Notes: generated by a model not told the origin, from the letters alone. A stretch of 64,000 bases of DNA from Loktanella salsilacus (GCF_900114485.1 NZ_FOTF01000004.1:175681-239680); one strand, 5' to 3'; counted from the first letter of the stretch, positions 25,518 to 34,674 are shown. A program made the numbers and translations.

Positions 25518-26692
25518 TCGAAAGCTGGCGTTGGTACGGTGATCTGGACGCGATCACCTTGGATGAGGTCGCGCAGACCGGCGCCTCTGGCATCGTGACA
25601 TCCTTGCACGATATTCCATATGGCGAGGTATGGGGGGCGCAGGCGATTGCCACCCGCAAGGCGCAGGTCACGCAGGCCGGGTTTGACTGGGTCGTCGTCG
25701 AAAGCCTGCCGATCCACGAAAACATCAAGCGCGGCACGGGTGATCTGCCAGCGCTGTTTGCCAATTACCGCCAGTCGATGGCCAATCTGGCGGCGCAGGG
25801 TGTCACCACGATCTGCTATAACTTCATGCCTTTGCTGGACTGGACCCGCACCGATCTGCACGCCCCTGTCAAAGGTGGCGGCACCTGTTTGCGGTTCGAA
25901 GCCGTCCGCATGGCGGCCTTCGAGGTGCATATGCTGGGCCGCACTGACGCCGAGGGCGATTACCCGCCTCAGGTTCTGGCAAAGGCCGCCGTATGGTTCC
26001 AACAAGCGAGCGAGGCAGAGCGCGGTGCACTTCTGGCGTCGATTATGGCCGGAATGCCCGGCGCTTTTGATCGCTATGACATCCCGGGCCTGCGCAATGC
26101 TTTGCAGGCCTACGCCGGGATCGACCGCGCGGCGTTGCGGGCGAATTACAAAAGGTTCTTGGACGAAATCATCCCTGCTGCAGCCGACCTTGGGATGCGC
26201 TTTTGTGTGCATCCCGATGATCCGCCGCGCGATATTCTAGGCCTGCCGCGCATTGTGTCGGATGAAGACGACATCGCTTGGATCATGGATGCCGTTGATG
26301 CGCCCGCCAATGGGCTGACGCTGTGCTCTGGCTCGCTTGGGGCCAATCCGGTGAATGATGTGCCTGCCATTGCTGCGCGATTTGCTGATCGCATCCACTT
26401 TGCCCATCTGCGCAACGTGGCCAAAGACCCCGACGGATCGTTCGAAGAAGCCGCGCATCTGGACGGCGATACAGACATGATCGCCTTGATCAAAGTGTTG
26501 CTGGACGAGGAAAAGCGCCGCCGCGCCGCGGGCCGCGCTGATCATGCGATCCCGTTTCGCCCCGATCATGGCCACCACATCCTGTCAGATCAAACGCGCA
26601 AGCTGATCCCCGGCTATCCATTAATCGGGCGGCTGCGCGGGCTGGCTGAATTGCGAGGCGCGATCCGCGCACTGGAACACGGGGCTGCCTAA
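25514..26692 (+). CDS. uxuA: Mannonate dehydratase
   Basis: Dehydrates D-mannonate to 2-keto-3-deoxygluconate, where the uronate branch and the KduID branch meet. The 392-residue TIM-barrel protein opens MIESWRWYGDLDAITLDEVAQTGA and contains the metal-ligand regions with NFMPLLDW, RFCVHPDDPP, LCSGSLGANP, FAHLRN and FRPDHGH, as in UxuA. The start is ATG 25514, which overlaps the uxuB stop as ATGA, with GAGGTGA just upstream; an open frame to 25472 is inside uxuB. KDG kinase and aldolase are not in the window. Confidence 0.95.
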   Translation: MIESWRWYGDLDAITLDEVAQTGASGIVTSLHDIPYGEVWGAQAIATRKAQVTQAGFDWVVVESLPIHENIKRGTGDLPALFANYRQSMANLAAQGVTTICYNFMPLLDWTRTDLHAPVKGGGTCLRFEAVRMAAFEVHMLGRTDAEGDYPPQVLAKAAVWFQQASEAERGALLASIMAGMPGAFDRYDIPGLRNALQAYAGIDRAALRANYKRFLDEIIPAAADLGMRFCVHPDDPPRDILGLPRIVSDEDDIAWIMDAVDAPANGLTLCSGSLGANPVNDVPAIAARFADRIHFAHLRNVAKDPDGSFEEAAHLDGDTDMIALIKVLLDEEKRRRAAGRADHAIPFRPDHGHHILSDQTRKLIPGYPLIGRLRGLAELRGAIRALEHGAA

Positions 26693-26702
26693 AACCCAAA
26701 CA

Positions 26703-26725
26703 GCGGGCCCCATCATAGGGCCCGC
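26703..26725. terminator. Hairpin between convergent uxuA and mtlK
   Basis: An 8-bp perfect stem, GCGGGCCC (26703-26710) with GGGCCCGC (26718-26725), has a seven-base loop. It sits 10 bases after the uxuA stop and about 40 bases from the mtlK stop on the other strand. Neither side has a real T-tract, so it is a weak or Rho-assisted terminator at best. Confidence 0.5.
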
Positions 26726-26763
26726 CATTCGGGGAGACATTGACCGACGGGCGCGGTTTGCGC

Positions 26764-28248
26764 CTAGTCGATTTGTGGATCATTCGCGACATAGGCCGTC
26801 AGTGTCGCGGTGGTGCCGACTTCGTTGATCAGCGACAACCAACGGCTGAAGGCGGTCACAAAGACGGCGTCGCGGGCAAGGTCGCCATAAATGCGGGTCT
26901 GATCCAGCCAGCTTTCCGGGCGTGTTTTTGCGGCTTTCGCTGCAGCCTGAAGTGTATCCCATGACGGATCATTTGGCGCGATTTCACTGCCGTCTTCGCG
27001 GGTGCCTTCGCACATGCGGGCCCACAGCGCCTCGACCAGGGCCAAGCCACAGACCGAGGTGCCAGCGGCCAGCGCATCACGGATGACAGGCAGGATAAAT
27101 CCGGGGTGGCGCGATGATCCGTCAAAGGCGACGCGGCGGGTCGTGTCGCGGATTTGCGGATTGGCAAAGCGGCGAGCAATCAGGTCAACATAGGCCTCCG
27201 GCGTCATGCCGGGGACAGCGTGCACGTGCGGCACGATTTCCGTCAGTTCTACCTTGTGAAAGAAGGCGTTGATCGCCGCGTTTTCCATGCAGCCGTTGAT
27301 GGTTTCCACGCCCAGAATTTCGCCTGCGTTGGCGATGATCTGGTGGCCTGCGTTCAAGCAGCGTAGCTTCATCGCCTCATAGGCGTGCACGTCATTGGTC
27401 AGTGTCGCGCCAACCTTTTCCCACGCCGGACGACCTGCGCAGAAGGCATCCTCGATCACCCATTGGCGAAAGTTTTCGTGGGTGACGGGCACGTTGTCGG
27501 CGACGCCAAGATCGCGAGCGAGGGCGAGCTCGGACGGACCTGTCGCCGGGACGATGCAATCAACCATAGCGTTGGGGAAGGTGCAGTGCGCGTCAATCCA
27601 GTCGGCCAGTGCCGCGTCCGACAAACGTGCAAGGCCAACGATGGTCTGGCGCAAGATGTCGCCGTTGCCCTGCAAGTTATCGCAGGATTGGCAGGTAAAG
27701 GGGCCAGCATCCGCATCACGCCGCGCGCGCAAGGCGGCGATCATGGCGCCAAAGGCGCTGCGCGGCATGTCGGGGTTTGCTGCGTCATGCACCATGTCAG
27801 CATGAGCCGCGTCAAAGTCGCCGGTTCCGGTCTGGTAATACCCGCCTTCGGTCACGGTCAGGGCCACGATGCGAATGGCGGGCTGGGTCATCGCGGCGAT
27901 CAGGGGTGCGTTGCCCTCTTGCACCGGGACGAAGTCGATCATGGACCCGGTGACTTCAGCCGATTTACCGGCCGGATCAAGTTCGATCAGCGTGGTCAGA
28001 CAGTCCTGCGCCAGCATCTTGTCCCGCGCGGCCGCATCTGCCGGGCGCACGCCAGCGCCGATGATGGCCCAGTCATGCGCAAGACCCTGATCCATAAGCC
28101 GGTGCAGATACCACGCCTGATGGGCGCGGTGAAAATTGCCAAGGCCGATGTGTACGATACCGGGGGTCAGATCACTGCGCGCATAGGACGGCACGCGCAC
28201 ATCTGCTGGCAGGTCGGACAAGGTGAAAAGGGACAAAGAGGTGGCCAT
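26764..28248 (-). CDS. mtlK: Mannitol 2-dehydrogenase
   Basis: A 494-residue long-chain polyol dehydrogenase that oxidises mannitol (and related arabinitol) to fructose with NAD+. The Rossmann domain begins GIVHIGLGNFHRAHQAWY. The catalytic segment is MKLRCLNAGHQIIANAGEI with the conserved Lys, and further on the domain has PQIRDTTRRVAFDGSSRHP. It is the last gene of smoEFGKS-mtlK, as in R. sphaeroides, and length agrees with MtlK there. It is a paralogue of the UxuB protein encoded 1.2 kb away on the other strand; the two differ clearly, so they are not a recent duplicate. Confidence 0.93.
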   Translation of the reverse strand: MATSLSLFTLSDLPADVRVPSYARSDLTPGIVHIGLGNFHRAHQAWYLHRLMDQGLAHDWAIIGAGVRPADAAARDKMLAQDCLTTLIELDPAGKSAEVTGSMIDFVPVQEGNAPLIAAMTQPAIRIVALTVTEGGYYQTGTGDFDAAHADMVHDAANPDMPRSAFGAMIAALRARRDADAGPFTCQSCDNLQGNGDILRQTIVGLARLSDAALADWIDAHCTFPNAMVDCIVPATGPSELALARDLGVADNVPVTHENFRQWVIEDAFCAGRPAWEKVGATLTNDVHAYEAMKLRCLNAGHQIIANAGEILGVETINGCMENAAINAFFHKVELTEIVPHVHAVPGMTPEAYVDLIARRFANPQIRDTTRRVAFDGSSRHPGFILPVIRDALAAGTSVCGLALVEALWARMCEGTREDGSEIAPNDPSWDTLQAAAKAAKTRPESWLDQTRIYGDLARDAVFVTAFSRWLSLINEVGTTATLTAYVANDPQID

Positions 28249-28290
28249 GATAGCGCTTTCAAAGGGGGTCTTGGGGCGATGCGGTGGCGG

Positions 28291-29064
28291 TCAGCTCATC
28301 CACTGGCCGCCGTCGACATTGTAGGTCTGCGACACGATATAATCCGCGTCAGATGAGGCGAGGAACACAGCCATGCCGGTCAAATCAGCAGGCACAGCGA
28401 AGCGGCCAGCGGGGACAGATGCGGCGACTTCGGCCTTTTTCTGGCCCAATGGCTTGCCTTCTAGCTTGGCAAACATGGAATCGACGTGTTCCCAATGATC
28501 GCCGTCCACGACGCCGGGGGCGATGGCATTCACGTTGATGCCGTGTTCGATCAAGTTCAATCCGGCGGACTGGGTCATCGAAATGACGGCAGCCTTGGTC
28601 GAGCAATAGACAAGCACCAAAGATTCGCCGCGGCGGCCAGCTTGGGACGCCATGTTGATAATCTTGCCGCCGTGACCCTGCGCGATCATTTGCTTTGCGG
28701 CCGCTTGCATCGTGAACAGGGTGCCTGCGACGTTCACGGCATAAAGCTTGTCAAAAGACGCGCGGGTGATGTCGACAGTCTGCGCTGCATCAAACAAGGC
28801 CGCGTTGTTGATCAGGATATCGAGCTTGCCCGATTTTGCCACGACCGCTGCAATGGCGCCGTCGATGCTGGCCTGATCGCTGACGTCCAGTTGGACGGCA
28901 TAGGCCCCGTCGCCAAGCTCTGCAGCCGTCGCCTGCGCCGCTTCCATGTTAATGTCGGCGATCGCGACGGTCGCGCCTTCGGCCAGATAGGCTTCTGCGA
29001 ACCCGCGGCCAATGCCGCGGGCTGATCCGGTGATCAATGCTGATTTCCCAGCTAAGCGCATCAT
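28291..29064 (-). CDS. smoS: Sorbitol/galactitol dehydrogenase (SDR family)
   Basis: A 257-residue short-chain dehydrogenase oxidising D-sorbitol to fructose and galactitol to tagatose with NAD+. The nucleotide motif [10 protein letters not shown] is at about 12-21. Catalytic residues are in NMASQAG...VYCSTKAAV (Ser, Tyr, Lys). The sequence strongly resembles R. sphaeroides SmoS as I recall it ([36 protein letters not shown]). The start overlaps the smoK stop as ATGA; a second ATG one codon later is equally usable. It lies between smoK and mtlK. Confidence 0.94.
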   Translation of the reverse strand: MMRLAGKSALITGSARGIGRGFAEAYLAEGATVAIADINMEAAQATAAELGDGAYAVQLDVSDQASIDGAIAAVVAKSGKLDILINNAALFDAAQTVDITRASFDKLYAVNVAGTLFTMQAAAKQMIAQGHGGKIINMASQAGRRGESLVLVYCSTKAAVISMTQSAGLNLIEHGINVNAIAPGVVDGDHWEHVDSMFAKLEGKPLGQKKAEVAASVPAGRFAVPADLTGMAVFLASSDADYIVSQTYNVDGGQWMS

Positions 29065-30065
29065 GCGATCCGCAAGCCCTGCGCGTCAAAGCGGTGGATA
29101 TGCTCTGCGCGCGGTTCCAGATGGATTGTATCGCCATGCCTTAAGCCGACTTCGCCGCCAGCGCGGACGGTCATCGGCTCTGACATCTCGGGGATGTGGA
29201 CGTGGAAAAAGGTGTCCGAACCAAGGTGCTCTGCCACGCCAACACGGCCAGTAAAGGTGCCGCCGGATTCGACCACGTCAAGGTGTTCGGGGCGGATGCC
29301 GATGGTCGTGGCGTTATGCTTGTCAGCGATAGCGCCGGTCAGCAGGTTCATCTTGGGGCTGCCGATAAAGCCTGCAACGAAGGTGTTGCGCGGCGCTTTG
29401 TACAGTTCCAGCGGGCTGCCGACCTGTTCGATATTACCAGCGCGCAGCACGACAATTTTGTCGGCCATGGTCATGGCTTCAACTTGGTCGTGCGTCACAT
29501 AAACCATCGTGGTTTTCAGGGTGCTGTGCAGCTCTGAAATCTCCATCCGCATGCCGACGCGCAGGGCCGCATCAAGGTTCGACAGCGGTTCGTCGAACAG
29601 GAATGCAGCAGGTTCACGTACGATGGCACGGCCGATGGCAACACGCTGGCGTTGACCGCCAGACAGCTGGCCGGGGCGACGATCAAGGTAGTCGGTCAGG
29701 TTCAGCGCCTCGGCTGCTTTCGCAATGCGGCGATCCTGTTCGGCCTGATCCATGCCCGCCATTTTCATCGGGAATGCGATGTTCTTGCGCACCGACATAT
29801 GGGGATACAAAGCGTAGCTTTGGAACACCATCGCCAGACCGCGCTTGGCGGGGGGCAGGTCGGTGGCAGGCTTGCCGTCGATGCGGATTTCGCCGCCCGA
29901 CACGTCCTCTAGCCCGGCAATCAAACGCAGCAGCGTGGATTTACCGCAGCCCGAGGGGCCGACGAAGACAACAAATTCGCCGTCTTCGATGGTCAGGTCC
30001 AGCGGCGGAATGACTTCAACTTCGCCGAACTTCTTTTGCACTTTATCAAGTGTAATGCGTCCCAT
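29061..30065 (-). CDS. smoK: Polyol ABC transporter, ATP-binding protein
   Basis: A 334-residue CUT1-type sugar ATPase. Walker A is [10 protein letters not shown]-loop [11 protein letters not shown], signature [13 protein letters not shown], Walker [12 protein letters not shown], switch His in [11 protein letters not shown]. The C-terminal third is the regulatory OB-fold (TOBE) domain with [11 protein letters not shown] typical of MalK/UgpC/SmoK. It energises SmoEFG for sorbitol and mannitol uptake. It starts 12 bases after smoG and overlaps smoS by four bases. Confidence 0.95.
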   Translation of the reverse strand: MGRITLDKVQKKFGEVEVIPPLDLTIEDGEFVVFVGPSGCGKSTLLRLIAGLEDVSGGEIRIDGKPATDLPPAKRGLAMVFQSYALYPHMSVRKNIAFPMKMAGMDQAEQDRRIAKAAEALNLTDYLDRRPGQLSGGQRQRVAIGRAIVREPAAFLFDEPLSNLDAALRVGMRMEISELHSTLKTTMVYVTHDQVEAMTMADKIVVLRAGNIEQVGSPLELYKAPRNTFVAGFIGSPKMNLLTGAIADKHNATTIGIRPEHLDVVESGGTFTGRVGVAEHLGSDTFFHVHIPEMSEPMTVRAGGEVGLRHGDTIHLEPRAEHIHRFDAQGLRIA

Positions 30066-30077
30066 GGGTCTTCTCCC

Positions 30078-30908
30078 TTATTTCACAGCGCCGAAGGTCA
30101 GGCCCCGGACAAGTTGTTTCTGGCTGAACCAGCCCATGATGAGGATCGGCGCGATGGCCATGATCGAAGCGGCAGAGAGTTTTGCGTAGAACAGACCCTC
30201 TGGTGCCGAGAAGCTAGAGATGAACTTGGTCAGCGGGGCTGCGTTCACCGTTGTTAGAATGATCGTCCAGAATGCCTCGTTCCAGGCAAGGATGATGTTC
30301 AGCAGGATGGTCGATGCGATCCCCGGCACGGCCATTGGCGTTAGCACATAGATGATCTCGTTCTTCAGGCCGGCACCGTCCATACGCGCAGCTTCAAGGA
30401 TTTCGCCCGGAATTTCGCGGAAGTAGGTGTAAAGCATCCAGACGATGATCGGCAGGTTGATCAGCATCAGCACCACGATCAGCAGGATGCGGCTGTCCAT
30501 CACACCAAAGTACTTGGCGATCAGCACCAGCGGGTAAAGCACACCCACGGCTGGCAGCATCTTGGTCGAGAGCATCCAGAGCAGGACGTCCTTGGTTTTC
30601 TTGCCCGGCACAAAGGCCATAGCCCAAGCCGCAGGCACCGCGATGATGATACCCAGCAAGGTCGATCCGACGGCGATAATGATCGAGTTCATTAGGGCCA
30701 GCGGGTAGTTCGACCGCTCTAATACGTCAGAGTAGTTTTGCGTCGTCCAGTCAAAGAAGAACCAGACGGGCGGGTCGGAAATTGCCGTGGCCTCTGACTT
30801 GAAGCTGGTCAGAAACGTCCAGAGGATTGGAAAGAAGATTAGCAAGCCGATGCCCCAAGACAGGGCGGTCCACATGATCTTTTTGCGATTTGAAATAGCG
30901 CGTGCCAT
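30078..30908 (-). CDS. smoG: Polyol ABC transporter, permease 2
   Basis: A 276-residue inner-membrane protein with six predicted helices and the BPD_transp_1 fold of the MalG-like partner. The N-terminus is basic with one helix (ALSWGIGLLIFFPILWTFLTSF). The EAA loop for the ATPase reads EAARMDGAGLKNEIIYVLTP. It ends with FSQKQLVRGLTFGAVK, a MalG-like tail. It forms the transmembrane pore with SmoF and lies 13 bases after smoF. Confidence 0.93.
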   Translation of the reverse strand: MARAISNRKKIMWTALSWGIGLLIFFPILWTFLTSFKSEATAISDPPVWFFFDWTTQNYSDVLERSNYPLALMNSIIIAVGSTLLGIIIAVPAAWAMAFVPGKKTKDVLLWMLSTKMLPAVGVLYPLVLIAKYFGVMDSRILLIVVLMLINLPIIVWMLYTYFREIPGEILEAARMDGAGLKNEIIYVLTPMAVPGIASTILLNIILAWNEAFWTIILTTVNAAPLTKFISSFSAPEGLFYAKLSAASIMAIAPILIMGWFSQKQLVRGLTFGAVK

Positions 30909-30921
30909 GGTCCGGTTCCCT

Positions 30922-31788
30922 TCAAGTATCGAGGTTCTTGCCGACGATGCGCATCAGGAAGATGGCAACAACGTTGGCAAGGATGACGGCGACGATTCCC
31001 CCGGCAGAGCCGAGACCGATGTTCTGGCTTTCGAGCACACGCTGATACACGAGGTAGGTCAGTGTGCGGGTGCCAAAGGCGCCGTTGGTGGTCACAAAGA
31101 TTTCCGCAAAAATCGACAGCAGAAAGATCGTTTGGATCAGAATGACCACGGTGATCGCCCGGCTCAGGTGCGGCAGGATGATGTACCAAAAGCGGCTATA
31201 CCCCGGTGCGCCATCCATCTCTGCGGCTTCCAGCTGTTCGCTGGATAGCGACTGAACGGCCGTCAGTAGGATCAAGGTGGCAAAGGGCAGCCACTGCCAC
31301 GCCACGATCACGACGATCGATAGCAGGGGTGATTGCGACAGAAAGTCGTAAGGCTGTGCGCCAAAGAATTTCCACAGGTAGCTGAACAAGCCGTTGTCGA
31401 CGTTGAAGAACATGTTCTTCCACACCAGCGCAGACACGGTCGGCATGACAAAGAAGGGGGCGATCACAAGGATGCGCACGATCCCTTGGCCAAACATCGG
31501 CTGGTCTAGCAACAATGCCAGCGCAACGCCGCCGCCGATGGTGATCAGTAGGATGCCGGCCACCATTTGCAGCGTCACCATGACCGACGACAAGAACGAC
31601 GACGAGGTCAGGAACGATGCGTAGTTGCCAAAGCCGATCCAAGCATCAAACGTGCCGCGCATCGGACGGTAGTCCGCAAACGAAAAGTATAGGGTCATAC
31701 AAAGCGGGACCAGCATCCACACCAGCAGCACAAAGACTGCAGGTGCGATCATAAGCCGCGCCGATGATTTTGAGTGTTCTGTCGCCAT
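30922..31788 (-). CDS. smoF: Polyol ABC transporter, permease 1
   Basis: A 288-residue MalF-like permease with six helices and no long periplasmic loop. The first helix (MIAPAVFVLLVWMLVPLCM) follows a short cytoplasmic start. The EAA loop is EAAEMDGAPGYSRFWYIILP. It pairs with SmoG. A 140-base gap with a hairpin separates it from smoE upstream, while the downstream genes follow with almost no gap. Confidence 0.93.
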   Translation of the reverse strand: MATEHSKSSARLMIAPAVFVLLVWMLVPLCMTLYFSFADYRPMRGTFDAWIGFGNYASFLTSSSFLSSVMVTLQMVAGILLITIGGGVALALLLDQPMFGQGIVRILVIAPFFVMPTVSALVWKNMFFNVDNGLFSYLWKFFGAQPYDFLSQSPLLSIVVIVAWQWLPFATLILLTAVQSLSSEQLEAAEMDGAPGYSRFWYIILPHLSRAITVVILIQTIFLLSIFAEIFVTTNGAFGTRTLTYLVYQRVLESQNIGLGSAGGIVAVILANVVAIFLMRIVGKNLDT

Positions 31789-31881
31789 GACTGGCTCCTC
31801 CCGACAGTGAGCAGGGTCTTGCGCAGACCGCGCAAAAGCGCCCTGCGGAAAAGCCTACAATGATAAGTTGAATTTTCAAAA

Positions 31882-31912
31882 GAAATCGGGGGCGAGCGAA
31901 CCCGCCCCCGAT
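31882..31912 (-). terminator. Intercistronic stem-loop after smoE
   Basis: A perfect 10-bp stem, ATCGGGGGCG (31885-31894) with CGCCCCCGAT (31903-31912), has an eight-base loop. On the minus strand it comes 16 bases after the smoE stop and is followed by TTTCTTTTG. This is a partial terminator or mRNA-3'-end protector, expected to give more smoE than smoFGK product. Such an arrangement is common for binding-protein genes. Confidence 0.75.
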
Positions 31913-31928
31913 CTAGGTAAAGCTGGGC

Positions 31929-33242
31929 TTAGTAGCCTGCAGCTTCCATTTCTTCGGTTACGATCGACTGTGCGTTGGCCAGCGCTTCGTCAGCGGTCTG
32001 GTTGCCAGCAAGCGCGTCAGAGAACTGCTGCCCAGTCTGGGTTGCGATGCCCGAGAATTCTGGGATCGCGACGAACTGTACGCCAGTGTAAGGCACTTCT
32101 TGCACAGAGGGGTTCGAAGGATCGGCAGAGTTGATGCTGTCCAGTGTCATCTGCGCGAAGGGCGCAGCGGCCAGATAGTCAGCATTTTCGTACAGCGAGG
32201 TGCGTGTGCCTGGGGGAACGTTGGCCCAACCTTCTTCACCGGCGACGAGCGCGGTGTAGGACTGACCGGTTGCCCAGCTGATGAAGTCCTTAGCAATGTC
32301 CTGCTTTTCAGAAGAAGCGGGGATCGCCAGCGACCATGCCCACAGCCAGTTGCCGCGCTTGCCCAGACCGTTGTCGGGTGCCAGCGCGAAGCCAACCTTG
32401 TCAGCGACGGTGCTGTCAGCGCCGGTCACAAAGGATGCTGCCACGGTGGCGTCGATCCACATGCCGCACTTGCCCTGTTGGAACAGCGTCAGGTTTTCGT
32501 TGAAACCGTTGTTTGCTGCACCGGCGGGGCCGGATTCGTTCATCATGCCAAGGTAAAAGTCGATCGTCTCTTTCCACTCGGGGCTGTCGAACTGTGCTTT
32601 CCAGTCCATGTCGAACCAGCGTGCACCAAAGGAGTTGGACATGGCGGTCAAGAAGGCCATGTTCTCGCCCCAGCCAGCCTTGCCGCGTGCGCAGATGCCG
32701 TTGATGTCGGCGTCGCGGTCGGTCATGGCGGCAGCAGCTTCACGGATTTGGGTCCATGTTGGTGCGTCGGGCATTTCCAGACCGGCAGCTTCCATCAGGT
32801 CAGTGCGATACATGACCATCGAGGATTCGCCATAGAACGGTGCGGCGTACAATGTGCCGTCAACTGTCAGGCCGCCGCGGATTGCGGGCAGCAGGTCATC
32901 GGCGTTCCAGTCTTCTGCCATGCCTTCGTTCAGGGACACGAGCCAGTCGTTGTTGCCCCAGATCGGTGCTTCATACGTGCCGATCGTCATCACGTCGTAC
33001 TGGCCACCGCCGGTCGAGATGTCGGTCGTGACGTTCTGGCGCAGAACGTTTTCTTCCAGAACAACCCAGTTGATCGTGTTGCCAGTCGCTTCTTCCCACT
33101 GAGGGGACAGTTTTTGCATCCGCACCATGTCGCCGTTGTTCACGGTCGCGATGGTGATTTCTTCTGCCATTGCGGCAGATGCCAAGCCAGCGGCTAGGCC
33201 GAAGCCGACTGCGGTGGACATCAGGTTGCGCTTCAAAGTCAT
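31929..33242 (-). CDS. smoE: Polyol ABC transporter, substrate-binding protein
   Basis: A 437-residue periplasmic binding protein of the sugar (SBP_bac_1) family. The Sec signal peptide ends at about residue 26 (AAMA/EE). The mature protein has the MalE-like ISWATGQSYT and PFYGESSMVMYRTDLMEAAG segments, the second resembling the hinge region of this family. It captures sorbitol, mannitol or related polyols for SmoFGK, by analogy with R. sphaeroides SmoE of nearly the same length. GGAGGA (minus strand) precedes the ATG by about eight bases. It is the first gene of the operon. Confidence 0.93.
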   Translation of the reverse strand: MTLKRNLMSTAVGFGLAAGLASAAMAEEITIATVNNGDMVRMQKLSPQWEEATGNTINWVVLEENVLRQNVTTDISTGGGQYDVMTIGTYEAPIWGNNDWLVSLNEGMAEDWNADDLLPAIRGGLTVDGTLYAAPFYGESSMVMYRTDLMEAAGLEMPDAPTWTQIREAAAAMTDRDADINGICARGKAGWGENMAFLTAMSNSFGARWFDMDWKAQFDSPEWKETIDFYLGMMNESGPAGAANNGFNENLTLFQQGKCGMWIDATVAASFVTGADSTVADKVGFALAPDNGLGKRGNWLWAWSLAIPASSEKQDIAKDFISWATGQSYTALVAGEEGWANVPPGTRTSLYENADYLAAAPFAQMTLDSINSADPSNPSVQEVPYTGVQFVAIPEFSGIATQTGQQFSDALAGNQTADEALANAQSIVTEEMEAAGY

Positions 33243-33263
33243 GAAAAGTTCCTCCCACGGATT

Positions 33264-33306
33264 TTTACATGCGTTAAACTTAACGAGCGATGCGACCTTG
33301 CGTCAA
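33264..33306 (-). promoter_or_regulatory. Predicted smoE promoter with LacI-type operator
   Basis: On the minus strand TTGACG (33306-33301) is followed after 17 bases by TTAAGT (33283-33278). A perfect-arm palindrome, CGTTAA-AC-TTAACG (33272-33285), covers the -10. The adjoining element TTAACGCATGTAAA (33277-33264) matches TTTACGCGTGTAAA upstream of the lacI-type gene at 12 of 14 positions. Repression by that regulator is inferred. Confidence 0.55.
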
Positions 33307-33354
33307 TATAAAATTTCAAAATTAAACGCTGCAACGCAGCAATGTGTATCCGAC

Positions 33355-34392
33355 TTAGGCGGATTCACGGATTTTAAGGATGCCATCCATAAGGCGAATG
33401 ACCTGATTCTCTGAGATATTTTCGGCGCGTAACTTTTCCAACAGGCGGTCCACGGCAGTCTGTCCGATGGCTGTAACATTCTGCGCGACAGTGGTCAGGG
33501 ACGGTGTGGTGAAGGGGCAAAGCGGGTAATCGTCGTGTCCAGCGATTCGCAATCCGCCTTTGCGTTGGGCTCCTGGCTCTAATCCGTGCTGGGACGCGGC
33601 ACGTAAGGCACCGATGGCGACGCGGTCATTGGCGCACAGGATTGACGACTCGATCAACTGGCCGCGTGCAAACATGTCGTCCAGAACCGCTAGGCCATGC
33701 GCCTCGAAATGGTCGTGTTCGTGGTAAAGGCGCGCGCCAACGATTTGCGGCTCGTGGCCCAATTCATGCATCTTTTCGATATAGGCGGCCTCGCGCTCTA
33801 GCGCGTTAAAGTTGACGCGCGGCATTGCCAAAAACACCGGCGGCGGGCCGACGCGGCAAAGATATTCTGTAATGGCACCAGTGCTTTGCCGGTGATCAGA
33901 GCCGATAAAATCCACGTCCCGTAGGGCTTTGGGGCGGGAGTCCATGAGGACGAAAGGCAGGCGCGCGTTCAGGCGGGCGTAGACGTCCATATCGCTGTTG
34001 TCGCCGAGCGGCGCAACGATTGCACCGTCGACATTCATGGATAGAAACGTCTCTGCCGCCCGCTTTTCAATCGCAGGATCAGCATGAGAGCATTGCGTGA
34101 TGACCGTATACCCAGCGCGCAACGCTGCCGTCTCGATCGCCTCTAGTAAGAGTGTAAAAAATAGGTCGTTTAGGTAGGGGATGATCACGCCGATCAAACC
34201 GGTCGTTTTGCGGTTCATGCGCGTGGCAAAGAAATTCGGTGTGTATTCAACCCTTTCCAGCCCATCGACGATGCGCGCGACAGAGGATTTGCTAACCTTA
34301 GTCGGGTCCTGAAAGTAGCGTGACAGCGTTGGGCGAGAGACGCCAATAGCTTCGGCCAGCTCTTCCATGGTGTGAATTTTCGGCTTCGCCAT
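33355..34392 (-). CDS. LacI-family transcriptional regulator of the smo operon
   Basis: A 345-residue regulator. The N-terminal helix-turn-helix is HTMEELAEAIGVSRPTLSRYFQDP, followed by the hinge (VARIVDGLERVEYTPNFFATRM), then a periplasmic-binding-protein-like effector domain (residues about 60-340). The start is ATG 34392 with GAGGGAG about nine bases upstream; the longer frame to 34410 covers that site. It is on the same strand upstream of smoE, 112 bases away, so it probably controls smoEFGKS-mtlK and itself in response to a polyol. The HTH lacks the usual Thr-x-x-Asp-Val-Ala opening of many LacI members but keeps the fold. Confidence 0.91.
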   Translation of the reverse strand: MAKPKIHTMEELAEAIGVSRPTLSRYFQDPTKVSKSSVARIVDGLERVEYTPNFFATRMNRKTTGLIGVIIPYLNDLFFTLLLEAIETAALRAGYTVITQCSHADPAIEKRAAETFLSMNVDGAIVAPLGDNSDMDVYARLNARLPFVLMDSRPKALRDVDFIGSDHRQSTGAITEYLCRVGPPPVFLAMPRVNFNALEREAAYIEKMHELGHEPQIVGARLYHEHDHFEAHGLAVLDDMFARGQLIESSILCANDRVAIGALRAASQHGLEPGAQRKGGLRIAGHDDYPLCPFTTPSLTTVAQNVTAIGQTAVDRLLEKLRAENISENQVIRLMDGILKIRESA

Positions 34393-34465
34393 TTTAAGCG
34401 GCTCCCTCAAGGTGCGTGGGAAGGTTAGACACTACGTCAAAAAATCAGGCAAGGTGCAGCTCGGT

Positions 34466-34483
34466 AATTTACACGCGTAAATA
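34466..34483 (-). promoter_or_regulatory. LacI-type operator candidate upstream of the regulator gene
   Basis: The inverted repeat AATTTAC-ACGC-GTAAATA matches at six of seven arm positions. The core TTTACGCGTGTAAA on the minus strand resembles the smoE promoter element. It is 76 bases upstream of the regulator's start, a position suited to autoregulation. Confidence 0.45.
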
Positions 34484-34674
34484 ATTATGCAATCGCGCGG
34501 TGGTGTACTCTTACGCGATCGTGCAGTTTTGGTTGAAATGCCGGATATCGCAGCCTGCTAGCGTCGATTTGGCAATCACGCAGTGACCACTGCATGCTGT
34601 GACGCGGCGGAATTGATGAAATTACACTTCGCCCTCGCTAGGTGGGCGGCAGTCAAACCTTGGAGTCCTGTGCA

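Noticed and set aside
27385..28356. A 323-residue frame opposite mtlK
   Set aside because: Strand shadow of a recognised polyol dehydrogenase; no motif of its own.
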